Assembly (NCBI GenBank): GCA_949987565.1
Contig: OX465102.1
Location: forward strand, 25,884,003 to 25,948,002
Source: Luidia sarsii
Lineage: Eukaryota > Echinodermata > Asteroidea > Paxillosida > Luidiidae
Reading direction: 5' to 3'
Length of the DNA: 64,000 nucleotides
Numbering within the stretch: position 1 is the first letter of the stretch; the number at the start of each line of letters is the position of its first letter. This document shows positions 46,821-59,614 of this stretch, one piece after another. Position numbers and translations under genes: made by a program. Under the pieces are notes generated by a model. It had not been told where the DNA came from. It saw only the letters and a list, made by a program, of their open reading frames with translations, and made no database searches.

Positions 46821-47719
46821 AGTCGTCATTTTGCCGACTTACACATTTTACGTATAAATACATGTGGGATACGTATACGTACCGTTGGTATGTAGTCAAT
46901 CATGTCTACTTAGTATATACACTTATCATAAGTTACACTCCTATCATTGCATGTTTGACTTAGATTACAGTCAGTAATACTTCTCTTCCATTATATGTAT
47001 TTCCAACAAATATTCTTCATCACGATAACATGCTATCCAGTTGTGCACAGCGCGCAACAAGCTCTCATTCTATGCTGCATGCACAGTGTGGCTACTCGTT
47101 GGGTCTATTTTTCAAGATTTGACAAAATAATCAAGCAGTAGCAACGTGTTTGCTAGTCTTGGTTCAAGACGTTGTTGGTTGAGATACACTAACGGCCGTC
47201 ACGTGGGGGCACAATGAATACGGTACCCAAAATTATCAACACCCGTATGCACACACATATCACACACACACATGTAAAGTACAAGACATAGGTGTGTGTG
47301 TGCGGATCTGGGCGAGTCCGTACGCAGGTACTAGGTGCAGGCCTACACTGCAGATCACGGTCGGCTCGCTTGCGTGTTCACAGGGGTGTGCTCAATTGAC
47401 TGTTTCAATGTCAATTGTGGAACCCCTAAATTGGCATCGCGCCCACACTTTCGGGAGGGAAATACCCCTCCGAACGTGTTACGTGAGGGACCGTCCGTGT
47501 GTGCAAGCACTATAGCCTGAAGGCACACAAATGAAATGTGTGAAACCGTTCCACTTCCACGTACGAGTTCTTCAGTAATTTCACGGACCTAAAATAGCTG
47601 TGCCTCAAAATTCCTCAAAAATTATAAGTTGCCAAAAATTACAAGTGATTTTATGACGAGTTACACAAAGGACTTTACTATTTTTTTGGTCAAGGGACCA
47701 CTAGAAATGCACCGACTTG

Positions 47720-48150
47720 GTTCTCCTAATTCCTCTTTACGCCCATGACAACCTAACTTTCTGCGAAACTTGGAAGTTGTCAATGCTCAATTTCCGTCCA
47801 CGGCAATAACTGGCACGATTGACGTTTCCTCTCGACACCAACATCCCCCAGGAAGAAGGCATTCAGGCTTGCTCCTCGATCTGTCCTAGCCAAAAGTAAA
47901 CAGTCTTGTCCCCACTCTAATGGGGTTAGTGCTGACCAAGAATAATTCATATTTTCTTGACAAGCACTATCTCCAAGTGCATTATAGCATGGGTTACGTT
48001 GAATAACGCATGCTCTGTGCAGCTCAATACGTCCATGAATTTGGTGGAGATACATAGAGAGATAACGTTTACTTCATTGTGACTAGGGAAGGTGGCCGCC
48101 CGAATGCCTTCTTTGATCACATCAACTCCTTCCACAGCTGATGAAAAACG
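47720..48150 (+). pseudogene. Penelope-like RT remnant at unit 3 start
   Basis: Same decayed segment as at 36,815-37,250. Confidence 0.6.
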
Positions 48151-50905
48151 GTTTTTTTCATCGGGGATCGGCCAAAGCACTGACCATTCAGTGTTCCTAA
48201 CGTCGAGCAGGTCAAAAGCCTCATTGAATTACTTTCTCCTCGACGCAAACTTCATGTTATTTATATAATACTGTACAAGTACTAGTTGTACACGATAGGC
48301 TAGACTGCGACTGTGAGCTTTAAGAACATAATTATGCATAACATTAATTAACAAGCCACATGTGGCATAACAGAGCTTTATCATAACTGTTCTGGGTATG
48401 TCAAGTTGACTTGATATAATTTTAGTATAAATCCAGCCAGCGGACTCGTCATAAATGATGCCCGACGTTGGTTTGGACACAGATCTCCTCTCCGTTTACA
48501 TGTAGCGATTTTTGGCAATGTTGAATGAAACAATAATCGTGAAAAATGTGGCGAAACAAATTCGTAACCCATGGTAGCTGGTGGATGTGCTCCAGATAGT
48601 ATTTATTTCAAATTGTCCGTGAAGCCGCCAGATCCCCAGCAAGGACGAATGGAGGTCCCCGTCGCTTGCCCTAGTCTAGGCGGGAAGGTCAGCTGGTCCG
48701 CCGACCTACGCTCACAGTCGGTCCGATTATGGCCACAGCATTGTCTCCCATGCCGTCAAGTCGTCACTGAGCCATGTCCGCAGAGAAGTCCGAGAGCGTC
48801 CGGATGACGGACGTTGCCTGCTGACATCGGAAAGCGACGAAGGGCACGCCACCGTGCGCCGACCCAACAATACTCCGGCAGGCGGCTGTATGGCGGTCCT
48901 TTCGTCTCCGGGTGCATGGTGTTCGAAGAAAGGAACACGGGAATCGGTGCCACGCCCTTTAATACTTGTCCACGATGGAAATTTTGGGCCTCCCAGATCC
49001 GTTCGTCCGGTGGCCGATAATTGTTTGATAATAATGATTATGGCTCATGCCGCAACACCAGAATGGGATCTATTGATATCCAATAACAGTTCCTCTAAGC
49101 TGCTCTGGATTTTGATATCCTTTAAAACAAGCATTTTGTCGAAGAGAATACCGAGACATTTGGTCACTTAAAATGACGGAAGACAAGGCCAGGCGTTAAA
49201 AACCAAGTCGTATAAAGTTACAATTTATTCTCCAAGAAAAGAGACAAAGTGGTAGAGGACCAATTGGTACTAATTAAGAGATTCATACACGCAACGTGTT
49301 GTAAATGTCGAGTGGATTTAGAGCACCTGTCAACCATAACAACTCACCTATTAGGTCTGCAGTCATGGAGAAGGCCGAGGACATGAGTCCTATCATCCAC
49401 GTATTGTTGGCGAATTGCTCTCTCAGAGTCGGCAGCAAGACCCCGAGCGACTTGTCCAGACCTGTCCAGATGCAGTCTATCATGAACAGAAGGAGCACGG
49501 AGAAGCATCCCCGCAGATCGAACTCGCTGGAAGCAACGCGACGGCTATCCATACTGCAGTTTTGGGATTAACTTTTGCCGTACTTGTGGGTTTGCGACGG
49601 TATAGCTCACAGTACCATTGGCCCACTTGTATTTGTGCACTTTTGACGCGAAGCTATTCATTGACAAAGTTATTGTGCAGGATTTTACATGTGCCAAATA
49701 TGTCGTCCCACAGTGCACGCTGGCAAAATAGGGACCGGAGAGTGTTATTCTGAAGCCCAGGATCTGACGCCCCCGGCATTGACATGTTTCCATTGAAGCC
49801 TCCATGTTGTGTCAATAGTTCAGTTCACGAACTGTTTGGTTAAAAATTACATTATAACTCTTAGGCACCAACTGTATGATACTAATTCGGGTCGCCTACA
49901 ATTTCGAAAGTACAGTAGACCTCGGGTAAGTCGGCACCGTCGGGACCGGCATTTTTGTGACGATTTACGCCGATGCCGACATGTACTGTAAGTCGTCATT
50001 TTGCCGACTTACACATTTTACGTATAAATACATGTGGGATACGTATACGTACCGTTGGTATGTAGTCAATCATGTCTACTTAGTATATACACTTATCATA
50101 AGTTACACTCCTATCATTGCATGTTTGACTTAGATTACAGTCAGTAATACTTCTCTTCCATTATATGTATTTCCAACAAATATTCTTCATCACGATAACA
50201 TGCTATCCAGTTGTGCACAGCGCGCAACAAGCTCTCATTCTATGCTGCATGCACAGTGTGGCTACTCGTTGGGTCTATTTTTCAAGATTTGACAAAATAA
50301 TCAAGCAGTAGCAACGTGTTTGCTAGTCTTGGTTCAAGACGTTGTTGGTTGAGATACACTAACGGCCGTCACGTGGGGGCACAATGAATACGGTACCCAA
50401 AATTATCAACACCCGTATGCACACACATATCACACACACACATGTAAAGTACAAGACATAGGTGTGTGTGTGCGGATCTGGGCGAGTCCGTACGCAGGTA
50501 CTAGGTGCAGGCCTACACTGCAGATCACGGTCGGCTCGCTTGCGTGTTCACAGGGGTGTGCTCAATTGACTGTTTCAATGTCAATTGTGGAACCCCTAAA
50601 TTGGCATCGCGCCCACACTTTCGGGAGGGAAATACCCCTCCGAACGTGTTACGTGAGGGACCGTCCGTGTGTGCAAGCACTATAGCCTGAAGGCACACAA
50701 ATGAAATGTGTGAAACCGTTCCACTTCCACGTACGAGTTCTTCAGTAATTTCACGGACCTAAAATAGCTGTGCCTCAAAATTCCTCAAAAATTATAAGTT
50801 GCCAAAAATTACAAGTGATTTTATGACGAGTTACACAAAGGACTTTACTATTTTTTTGGTCAAGGGACCACTAGAAATGCACCGACTTGGTTCTCCTAAT
50901 TCCTC
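47736..50905. repeat. short array unit 3 (3.17 kb, internal deletion)
   Basis: Marker at 47,739 and 50,909. At ~48,611 sequence matching unit 2 up to 37,705 joins sequence matching 45,445 onward, removing about 7.74 kb including exons 2-4. A 3-base filler ATT lies at the join. Confidence 0.93.
49348..49552 (-). CDS. solitary transporter exon 1 (unit 3)
   Basis: Complete first exon, 205 bases, with ATG, open frame and intact GTGAGT donor, but no exons 2-4 in this unit. Differs from copy B exon 1 by MID for MMD and ANNTW for ATNTW. It may be an unused relic or an alternative first exon of copy B. Confidence 0.7.
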
Positions 50906-51320
50906 TTTACGCCCATGACAACCTAACTTTCTGCGAAACTTGGAAGTTGTCAATGCTCAATTTCCGTCCACGGCAATAACTGGCACGATTGACGTTTCCT
51001 CTCGACACCAACATCCCCCAGGAAGAAGGCATTCAGGCTTGCTCCTCGATCTGTCCTAGCCAAAAGTAAACAGTCTTGTCCCCACTCTAATGGGGTTAGT
51101 GCTGACCAAGAATAATTCATATTTTCTTGACAAGCACTATCTCCAAGTGCATTATAGCATGGGTTACGTTGAATAACGCATGCTCTGTGCAGCTCAATAC
51201 GTCCATGAATTTGGTGGAGATACATAGAGAGATAACGTTTACTTCATTGTGACTAGGGAAGGTGGCCGCCCGAATGCCTTCTTTGATCACATCAACTCCT
51301 TCCACAGCTGATGAAAAACG
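50890..51320 (+). pseudogene. Penelope-like RT remnant at unit 4 start
   Basis: Same decayed segment as at 47,720-48,150; the two read the same. Confidence 0.6.
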
Positions 51321-54071
51321 GTTTTTTTCATCGGGGATCGGCCAAAGCACTGACCATTCAGTGTTCCTAACGTCGAGCAGGTCAAAAGCCTCATTGAATT
51401 ACTTTCTCCTCGACGCAAACTTCATGTTATTTATATAATACTGTACAAGTACTAGTTGTACACGATAGGCTAGACTGCGACTGTGAGCTTTAAGAACATA
51501 ATTATGCATAACATTAATTAACAAGCCACATGTGGCATAACAGAGCTTTATCATAACTGTTCTGGGTATGTCAAGTTGACTTGATATAATTTTAGTATAA
51601 ATCCAGCCAGCGGACTCGTCATAAATGATGCCCGACGTTGGTTTGGACACAGATCTCCTCTCCGTTTACATGTAGCGATTTTTGGCAATGTTGAATGAAA
51701 CAATAATCGTGAAAAATGTGGCGAAACAAATTCGTAACCCATGGTAGCTGGTGGATGTGCTCCAGATAGTATTTATTTCAAATTGTCCGTGAAGCCGCCA
51801 GATCCCCAGCAAGGACGAATGGAGGTCCCCGTCGCTTGCCCTAGTCTAGGCGGGAAGGTCAGCTGGTCCGCCGACCTACGCTCACAGTCGGTCCGATTAT
51901 GGCCACAGCATTGTCTCCCATGCCGTCAAGTCGTCACTGAGCCATGTCCGCAGAGAAGTCCGAGAGCGTCCGGATGACGGACGTTGCCTGCTGACATCGG
52001 AAAGCGACGAAGGGCACGCCACCGTGCGCCGACCCAACAATACTCCGGCAGGCGGCTGTATGGCGGTCCTTTCGTCTCCGGGTGCATGGTGTTCGAAGAA
52101 AGGAACACGGGAATCGGTGCCACGCCCTTTAATACTTGTCCACGATGGAAATTTTGGGCCTCCCAGATCCGTTCGTCCGGTGGCCGATAATTGTTTGATA
52201 ATAATGATTATGGCTCATGCCGCAACACCAGAATGGGATCTATTGATATCCAATAACAGTTCCTCTAAGCTGCTCTGGATTTTGATATCCTTTAAAACAA
52301 GCATTTTGTCGAAGAGAATACCGAGACATTTGGTCACTTAAAATGACGGAAGACAAGGCCAGGCGTTAAAAACCAAGTCGTATAAAGTTACAATTTATTC
52401 TCCAAGAAAAGAGACAAAGTGGTAGAGGACCAATTGGTACTAATTAAGAGATTCATACACGCAACGTGTTGTAAATGTCGAGTGGATTTAGAGCACCTGT
52501 CAACCATAACAACTCACCTATTAGGTCTGCAGTCATGGAGAAGGCCGAGGACATGAGTCCTATCATCCACGTATTGTTGGCGAATTGCTCTCTCAGAGTC
52601 GGCAGCAAGACCCCGAGCGACTTGTCCAGACCTGTCCAGATGCAGTCTATCATGAACAGAAGGAGCACGGAGAAGCATCCCCGCAGATCGAACTCGCTGG
52701 AAGCAACGCGACGGCTATCCATACTGCAGTTTTGGGATTAACTTTTGCCGTACTTGTGGGTTTGCGACGGTATAGCTCACAGTACCATTGGCCCGCTTGT
52801 ATTTGTGCACTTTTGACGCGAAGCTATTCATTGACAAAGTTATCGTACAGGATTTTACATGTGCCAAATATGTCGTCCCACGGTGCACGCTGACAAAATA
52901 GGGACCGGAGAGTGTTATTCTGAAGCCCAGGATCTGACGCCCCCGGCATTGACGTGTTTCCATTCAAGCCACCCTGTTGTGTCAATAGTTCAGTTCACGA
53001 ACTGTTTGGTTAAAAATTACATTTTTTGATTATAACTCTTAGGCACCAACTGTATGATGCTAATTTGGGTCGCCTACAATTTCGAAAGTATAGTAATCCT
53101 CGGCTAAGTCGGCACCGTCGGGACCGGCATTTTTGTAACGATTTACGCCGATGCCGACATGTACTGTAAGTCGTCATTTTGCCGACTTACACATTTTACG
53201 TATAAATACATGTGGGATACGTATACGTACCGTTGGTATGTAGTCAATCATGCCTACTTAGTGTATACACTTATCATAAGTTACACTCCTATCATTGCAT
53301 GTTTGACTTAGATTACAGTCAGTAATACTTCTCTTCCATTATATGTATTTCCAACAAATATTCTTCATCACGATAACATGCTATCCAGTTGTGCACAGCG
53401 CGCAACAAGCTCTCATTCTATGCTGCATGCACAGTGTGGCTACTCGTTGGGTCTATTTTTCAAGATTTGACAAAATAATCAAGCAGTAGCAACGTGTTTG
53501 CTAGTCTTGGTTCAAGACGTTGTTGGTTGAGATACACTAACGGCCGTCACGTGGGGGCACAATGAATACGGTACCCAAAATTATCAACACCCGTATGCAC
53601 ACACATATCATACACACACATGTAAAGTACAATACATTGGTGTGTGTGTGCGGATCTGGGCGAGTCCGTACGCAGGTGTACACTGCACATCACGGTCGGC
53701 TCGCTTGCGTGTTCACAGGGGTATGCTCAATTGAATGTTCCAATGTCAATTGTGGAACCCCTAAATTGGCATCGCGCCCACACTTTCGGGAGGGAAATAC
53801 CCCTTCGAACGTGTTACGCGAGGGACCGTCCGTGTGTGCAAGCACTATAGCCTGAAGGCACACAAATGAAATGTGTGAAACCGTTCCACTTCCACGCACG
53901 AGTTCTTTAGTAATTTCACAGACCTAAAATAGCTGTGCCTCAAAATTCCTCAAAAATTACAAGTTGCCAAAAATTACAAGTGATTTCATGACGGGTTACA
54001 CAAAGGACTTAACTATGTTTTTTTGTCAAGGGACCACTAGAAATGCGCCGACTTGGTTCCCCTTATTCCTT
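50906..54071. repeat. short array unit 4 (3.17 kb)
   Basis: Marker at 50,909 and 54,075. It has the same deletion join (at ~51,781) as unit 3 and reads the same base for base over most of its length. It diverges after about 52,790, where it becomes unit-1-like. Confidence 0.93.
52518..52722 (-). CDS. solitary transporter exon 1 (unit 4)
   Basis: Same protein as the unit 3 exon, donor intact, 3,170 bases further upstream of copy B. It is the first exon that would be met downstream of the copy C gene. Confidence 0.7.
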
Positions 54072-54490
54072 TATACGCCCATGACAACCTAACTTTCTGC
54101 TGAAACTTGGAAGTTGTCAATGCTCAAATCCCGTCCACGGCAATAACTGGCACGATTGACGTTTCCTCTCGACACCAACATCCCCCAGGAAGAAGGCATT
54201 CAGGCTTGCTCCTCGATCTGTCCTAGCCAAAAGTAAACAGTCTTGTCCCCACTCTAATGGGGTTAGGGCTGACCAAGAATAATTCATATTTTCTTGACAA
54301 GCACTATCTCCAAGTGCATTATAGCATGGGTTACGTTGAATAACGCATGCTCTGTGCAGCTCAATACGTCCATGAATTTGGTGGATATACATAGAGAGAT
54401 AACGTTTTCTTCATTGTGACTAGGGAAGGTGGCCGCCCGAATGCCTTCTTTGATCACATCAACTCCTTCCACAGCTGATGAAAAACGGTT
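54055..54490 (+). pseudogene. Penelope-like RT remnant at unit 5 start
   Basis: Same decayed segment; carries the AAAAACGG variant shared with units 3 and 4. Confidence 0.6.
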
Positions 54491-57221
54491 TTTTTCATCG
54501 GGGATCGCCCAAAGCACTGACCATTCAGTGTTCCTAACGTCGAGCAGGTCAAAAGCCTCATTGAATTACTTTCTCCTCGACGCAAACTTCATGTTATTTA
54601 TATAATGCTGTACGAGTACTAGTTGTACACGATAGGCTAGACTGCGACTGTGAGCTTTAAGAACATAATTATGCATAACATTAATTAACAAGCCACATGT
54701 GGCATAACAGAGCTTTATCATAACTGTTCTGGGTATGTCAAGTTGACTGGATATAATTTTAGTATAAATCCAGCCAGCAGACTCGTCATAAATGATGCCC
54801 GACGTTGGTTTAGACACAGATCTCCTCTCCGTTTACATGTAGCGATTTTTGGCAATGTTGAATGAAACAATAATCGTGAAAAATGTGGCGAAACAAATTC
54901 GTAACCCATGGTAGCTGGTGGATGTGCTCCAGATAGTATTTATTTCAATAGATTAACAATTCATAGATCACATTATTCGATTGTTCCTTTCTTTTTTTAA
55001 ATCAGGAGGTCTGTCTTCAGTCCTGAGCCAGTGTGCAGTATATATGTCACTTCAGCCTCAGAGACTTCGTCACCTTTTCCTTGGAAATTGGTTGTTTTGT
55101 GTCTCTTTATATACATTTCTGTATTTTTCTCTACTGTGATATTAGGCCATGGGCCAGGGCAAGATTTAGGGCTTAGTTTTTGAGTTCCGTGATACACCTT
55201 TAGAAAGTACCTATAAATGCACTTAATATCACTTAATAATAAGTGAAAGAATATAAAGCATATGCAAAATGTTCCCAAGTTTGAAAATTGAGCATTATGG
55301 ATTTTTAGTCAAAAACATAGAAAAGGGCTAAATTGGTTGCTATGGGCAGGCTTTTCCCTAGCAACGATAGCATATGAAGCTTGGAATCACCTTAGTTTAG
55401 ATGATATTTTAAATAAGGCTTTGTCAACAATACTTGCAATGATTTCACATTGGAATAACTGGTTTGTGACTGAATATATAAGTACATGTAGTTGCTAGGA
55501 CGTATTTGTACTTAGCAATGGTAATATCATCAGAGGTTGAAATAATATAAAATCCTGTTACAGTATCATGCAAGAGGGACAAGGTATACTCAATGTCACC
55601 ACATTCAAATGCCATATAAGCCTACAATCACCTGTTTCTTTTGTGTTCATTTTTGTCTTCATCTAATCCCCTATTTTCTATTGATTAATCATCTTTCAAG
55701 ATAGCATTGATATGTCTAACGATCTGGATATTCTGTTTTTATGATTTTTTTATTTAATGAATGTTCAGCCATTTGAACATTTGAAGCCAGCCGTTTCAAC
55801 ATCATGCAGCATTTTTCGGTACCAGTAATAAACATAAAATGATATTCTGAAGAGAAAACACGTCCTTGCAAATGACAGTAAGGCAGAACATATATATTCA
55901 TGATACACTACTATTTACACAACCATTTCTCAAGACTTCTGTCTATACTGATTAACACTTACATAAAAGTATCGTAAAATCCAAAAGTATATTTACAAAA
56001 ACACTGTACATGTAGCTTCCCCTATAAATTATAAAAGATCAAGGTCAGCATGGTCATCTCAATTGGGAAAATTATTTTCATTTCAAATTATAATTATTGT
56101 AAGTAATGTACAAAAGGATGCATACAAAAAGTACTGAAAGGTCCTGCTAGTATCAAAACATCAGGTCCTTTAAACAAGACAATGAAAAAACTCCCTTGAA
56201 TTCCATGTGAACTGTCCTCAAATCCCTCTTGTACAAAGGTAAAGTCATCATAACTTTGTAGAAGGCAGTGTTAATGTTCATTTTCATTAACTTTCTTTAA
56301 GTTTGTATATATGTAAGTTACACTTACTAAAACTCAGATCAAATTTGTCAAGGGTATTCTGTGCAATTTGACCTTTTGGTGTTCTGAGATACTTCCACTG
56401 GTGCACACATACAATTAATTTCTGCCAACTAATCTTAGAAAAGGGTAGGATTTTTTCAGAATCTGTACACGTACTATACAAGATACATACAACACTCCAT
56501 CACTGCATTTGCTACAGGAAATCTGATAGCACAATATTTCACACTATTTGGTACAGTATGTTTGATTGGTCAATTATGACATCATCAACTTAGTGAATTT
56601 GCTTGTGCTTATGCATATTGAAAACCAAATGTTGGGTCCTTTTTCCTTGAATTTCTCTTTAATGCCCAAAATTGGTACATGGGAACATCGATATTGTTGT
56701 AAAGAAACATGTCTAAAACACCTAAAAAGCAACAAGAAGTATACTTTCCAGAGGTGTATCACGGAACGAAAGAATTTGAGCACTTGGCAAATGGCCTATA
56801 TGGAAATAAATGTTATTTGAATGTATGAATGAATGAATGAGATCATGTAGGCCTAAAACGGGTGCTTTTGAAGAGCCCTTATCAAATTGTCAGCAGGTTG
56901 TCACCTACACACCGTACACTAAACCATGACTAATTTTCCCTGTTGCCAATGTCAGTAATGTTATTTCGGAAATTCCTGAAATTACTAAACCAAACCTTAA
57001 TCGGTATTTACACAACGGGCCACAGCCCATGCAATGTTGGCGGTGCAGGAGGCTGTTCGTGAATTTTCAGATCCGTGTTAAGCTCATGCAGGCACTCGGC
57101 ATTTTGGGACGGTTTTGGCCAATTACCACAATGTATTAAAAATATACAAGTCAAAAAAAGGAAGATGATGATGACTTATCACATGACCCTGTTTTGAATT
57201 ATGATCCAGCAGATGTAAAAC

Positions 57222-57505
57222 ACAAACGTACCCAGATTAGCACGAAAGTACTAAGATTAGCACGAACGTACTCAGATTAGCACGAAAGTGCTAAGATTAG
57301 CACAAACGTACTCAGATAAGCACGAAAGTACTAAGATTTGCACGAACGAACTCAGATTAGCACGAACGTACTCAGATTAGCACGAAAGTACTAAAATTAG
57401 CACGAACGTACTCAGATTAGCACGAAAGTACTAAGATTAGCACGAACGTACTCAGATAAGCACGAAAGTACTAAGATTAGCACGAACGCACTCATATTAG
57501 CACGG
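57222..57505. repeat. 20-bp minisatellite, ~14 copies (unit 5)
   Basis: Same array as in unit 2, one 20-bp unit shorter, with the same order of variants otherwise. Confidence 0.95.
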
Positions 57506-59501
57506 GAACACAAAAATACAGACTACCGTCAAGCAAGAAATACATTTCACGATATGCAGGAAATAGATTTCGAGGATTGTTTTTAGTTTATCTGAGATTG
57601 AACAGTCATTCATCTTTTTTTTTCAGGAACAAAGCCAACTTTGATTCTCATACATCAAACACAATGTCATCACATTGAACCAGTGGAATATGTAATGGCA
57701 AGCAAAGCACTCATCATTATGTTAGTTTACAGACACTGAAGGCACTGATAAAGAAAGATTTTTTTCATCTAGGTGTTTCTTACAGACTACTGTGAAGGTT
57801 TGAACTGTGGAAGCCATTGTCTGTTTTCACAGCCCTCTCAAAGTATTCAGATCATTTTGCACAAATATGACTTCACAGTTGCTAATCTTATTTGGAACTG
57901 AGTAAAACAGCTGAAAATGACTGTCATTTACCTTCTTTTTCAAACAAACTAAAGAAATTTGTTTTCCTAAACACTGACAACCACAGAGGATTCTTGAACA
58001 AAATATGACCTGTAAAAAAGAAATAATAAAACACACTATAGTCCCCTTACAATCTTCAGTATGTATGAATGTTGTTTCCAAGTTCAATTTAGTGTAATGT
58101 ACAAAAAATGTAATTTTTGGTTGCACCTTAACCATATCTACAATGTGGGGGAGTCCTCGGACGCCCCCTCCATATTTGTTTATTACTGCATCGATCGCGA
58201 CCGCTAAAAATGTTAGATTCACGCTTCATGACTTGTGGCCATGTTGTTTGGCACACATTTTGATACCAAATTTGTCCATATCTGACATATCTATACTGTA
58301 TCTGGTGTTACATGTCAATTAGTATGTGTAGGTCATTACAATTGCATTATATTTGTGTAAAATATAAAACTGTCAGACAGTGGCTTGCATTTCTTTATGA
58401 ATCATGCTCAGGACTTGATGTTGCACTGATTTCATGCTGCTATATAATCTGAGAGAAAGTAATTGGAAATTTGGAAGCAATCAAATTTAAGAAATGAAAG
58501 AATTAGAAACATAAGAAATAAAAACAATGAAAACATAAGGACATAACAAGTGCTGGCTTTTTGCTGTAGCGGGGACAAGTTTTTACTGTACGCATGAAAT
58601 TAAATAAGAACTGAATGATTTACATCTGGGAAACCTTATTCAATTTTTGACATAATTGATTCCTTATGAATAGTTAATTAGCTAATTATTCAACACATTT
58701 GCATAGTTGATTAAAATTGAATATACAATCAGATTCAGCACATGGACATATTATCTGCAAGCAAATTTTCAAGTTCTTCGGACTTTCCGTTTCTAAGGTC
58801 AATAGGGGGCCTATTGGTGATTGGTGATTTTTTAATTCAAATGGACCTACAGTTATATCTAAGTTGATGTCATTCGTGTAAAAAACTGTTATTATTATCA
58901 AAACTGTAAATTATTGATAACATGTTCTTGTCTTGCGGTCTTGCTTCATTCAATATCCTACCCAAAGAGACTGATCCTAGTACGGTGCCAAGTGTGCACT
59001 ATCAGCCATTTTCACAAAACAAAGTCTATAGAGTATAGTACCCACAAGTGCATCTTGGATATGCCATTGTGACTTGTACCAGTATGTCAGATTTTTGAAT
59101 GCCACCGAAGTTAGTCAAGTTAGATTAGTCTTACGACTAAAAGCGTAATTTAAAACGTTGCTCAAGTAAGACGTTCGTCGTATTGAACTTAACAAAATTC
59201 TCTCCTGATCATAATGACTATATTTGTTAGTCAGAATCTTGAATTATTACACCGGTCATCCATATAAATTGACTAATAATAATTCATAAAAAGAGACATT
59301 GCCCTAAAAAAATTTTGTTAGTCAAACTTTCGATTTGTTTTTAGAGTGTAGTTTTTATGAGAAGGTCCTTATACCCACAAAAGAAAAAACAGCTGAAATT
59401 TTCTGCACGTAGGCAAGATTCATAAACAAAATAAGACAATGAGCCAATACTTTCTAAGTAATGTGCGGTGCTCATTATCTGACATCTTTAAAAGATTTGT
59501 C

Positions 59502-59614
59502 CTAAAATTTCTTCAGGGCTTTTCCTGCGATCAACGGAAGGGCAGTTACGGTGGGTATCAGGCCAAACGCGATGAACGCCCAGTCATAGCTACCGGTGGC
59601 GTCGTAGATCCATC
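59502..59614 (-). CDS. transporter copy C exon 4 with stop
   Basis: Acceptor AATCCAG, stop TAG; same protein as copy B exon 4. Confidence 0.88.

Larger units (their letters stand above)
36831..47735. repeat. transporter array unit 2 (10.9 kb)
   Basis: From the marker at 36,834 to the next at 47,739. Same order of landmarks as unit 1. Its 38-45 kb part looks almost identical to unit 5 (offset 17,223-17,241). Confidence 0.93.
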
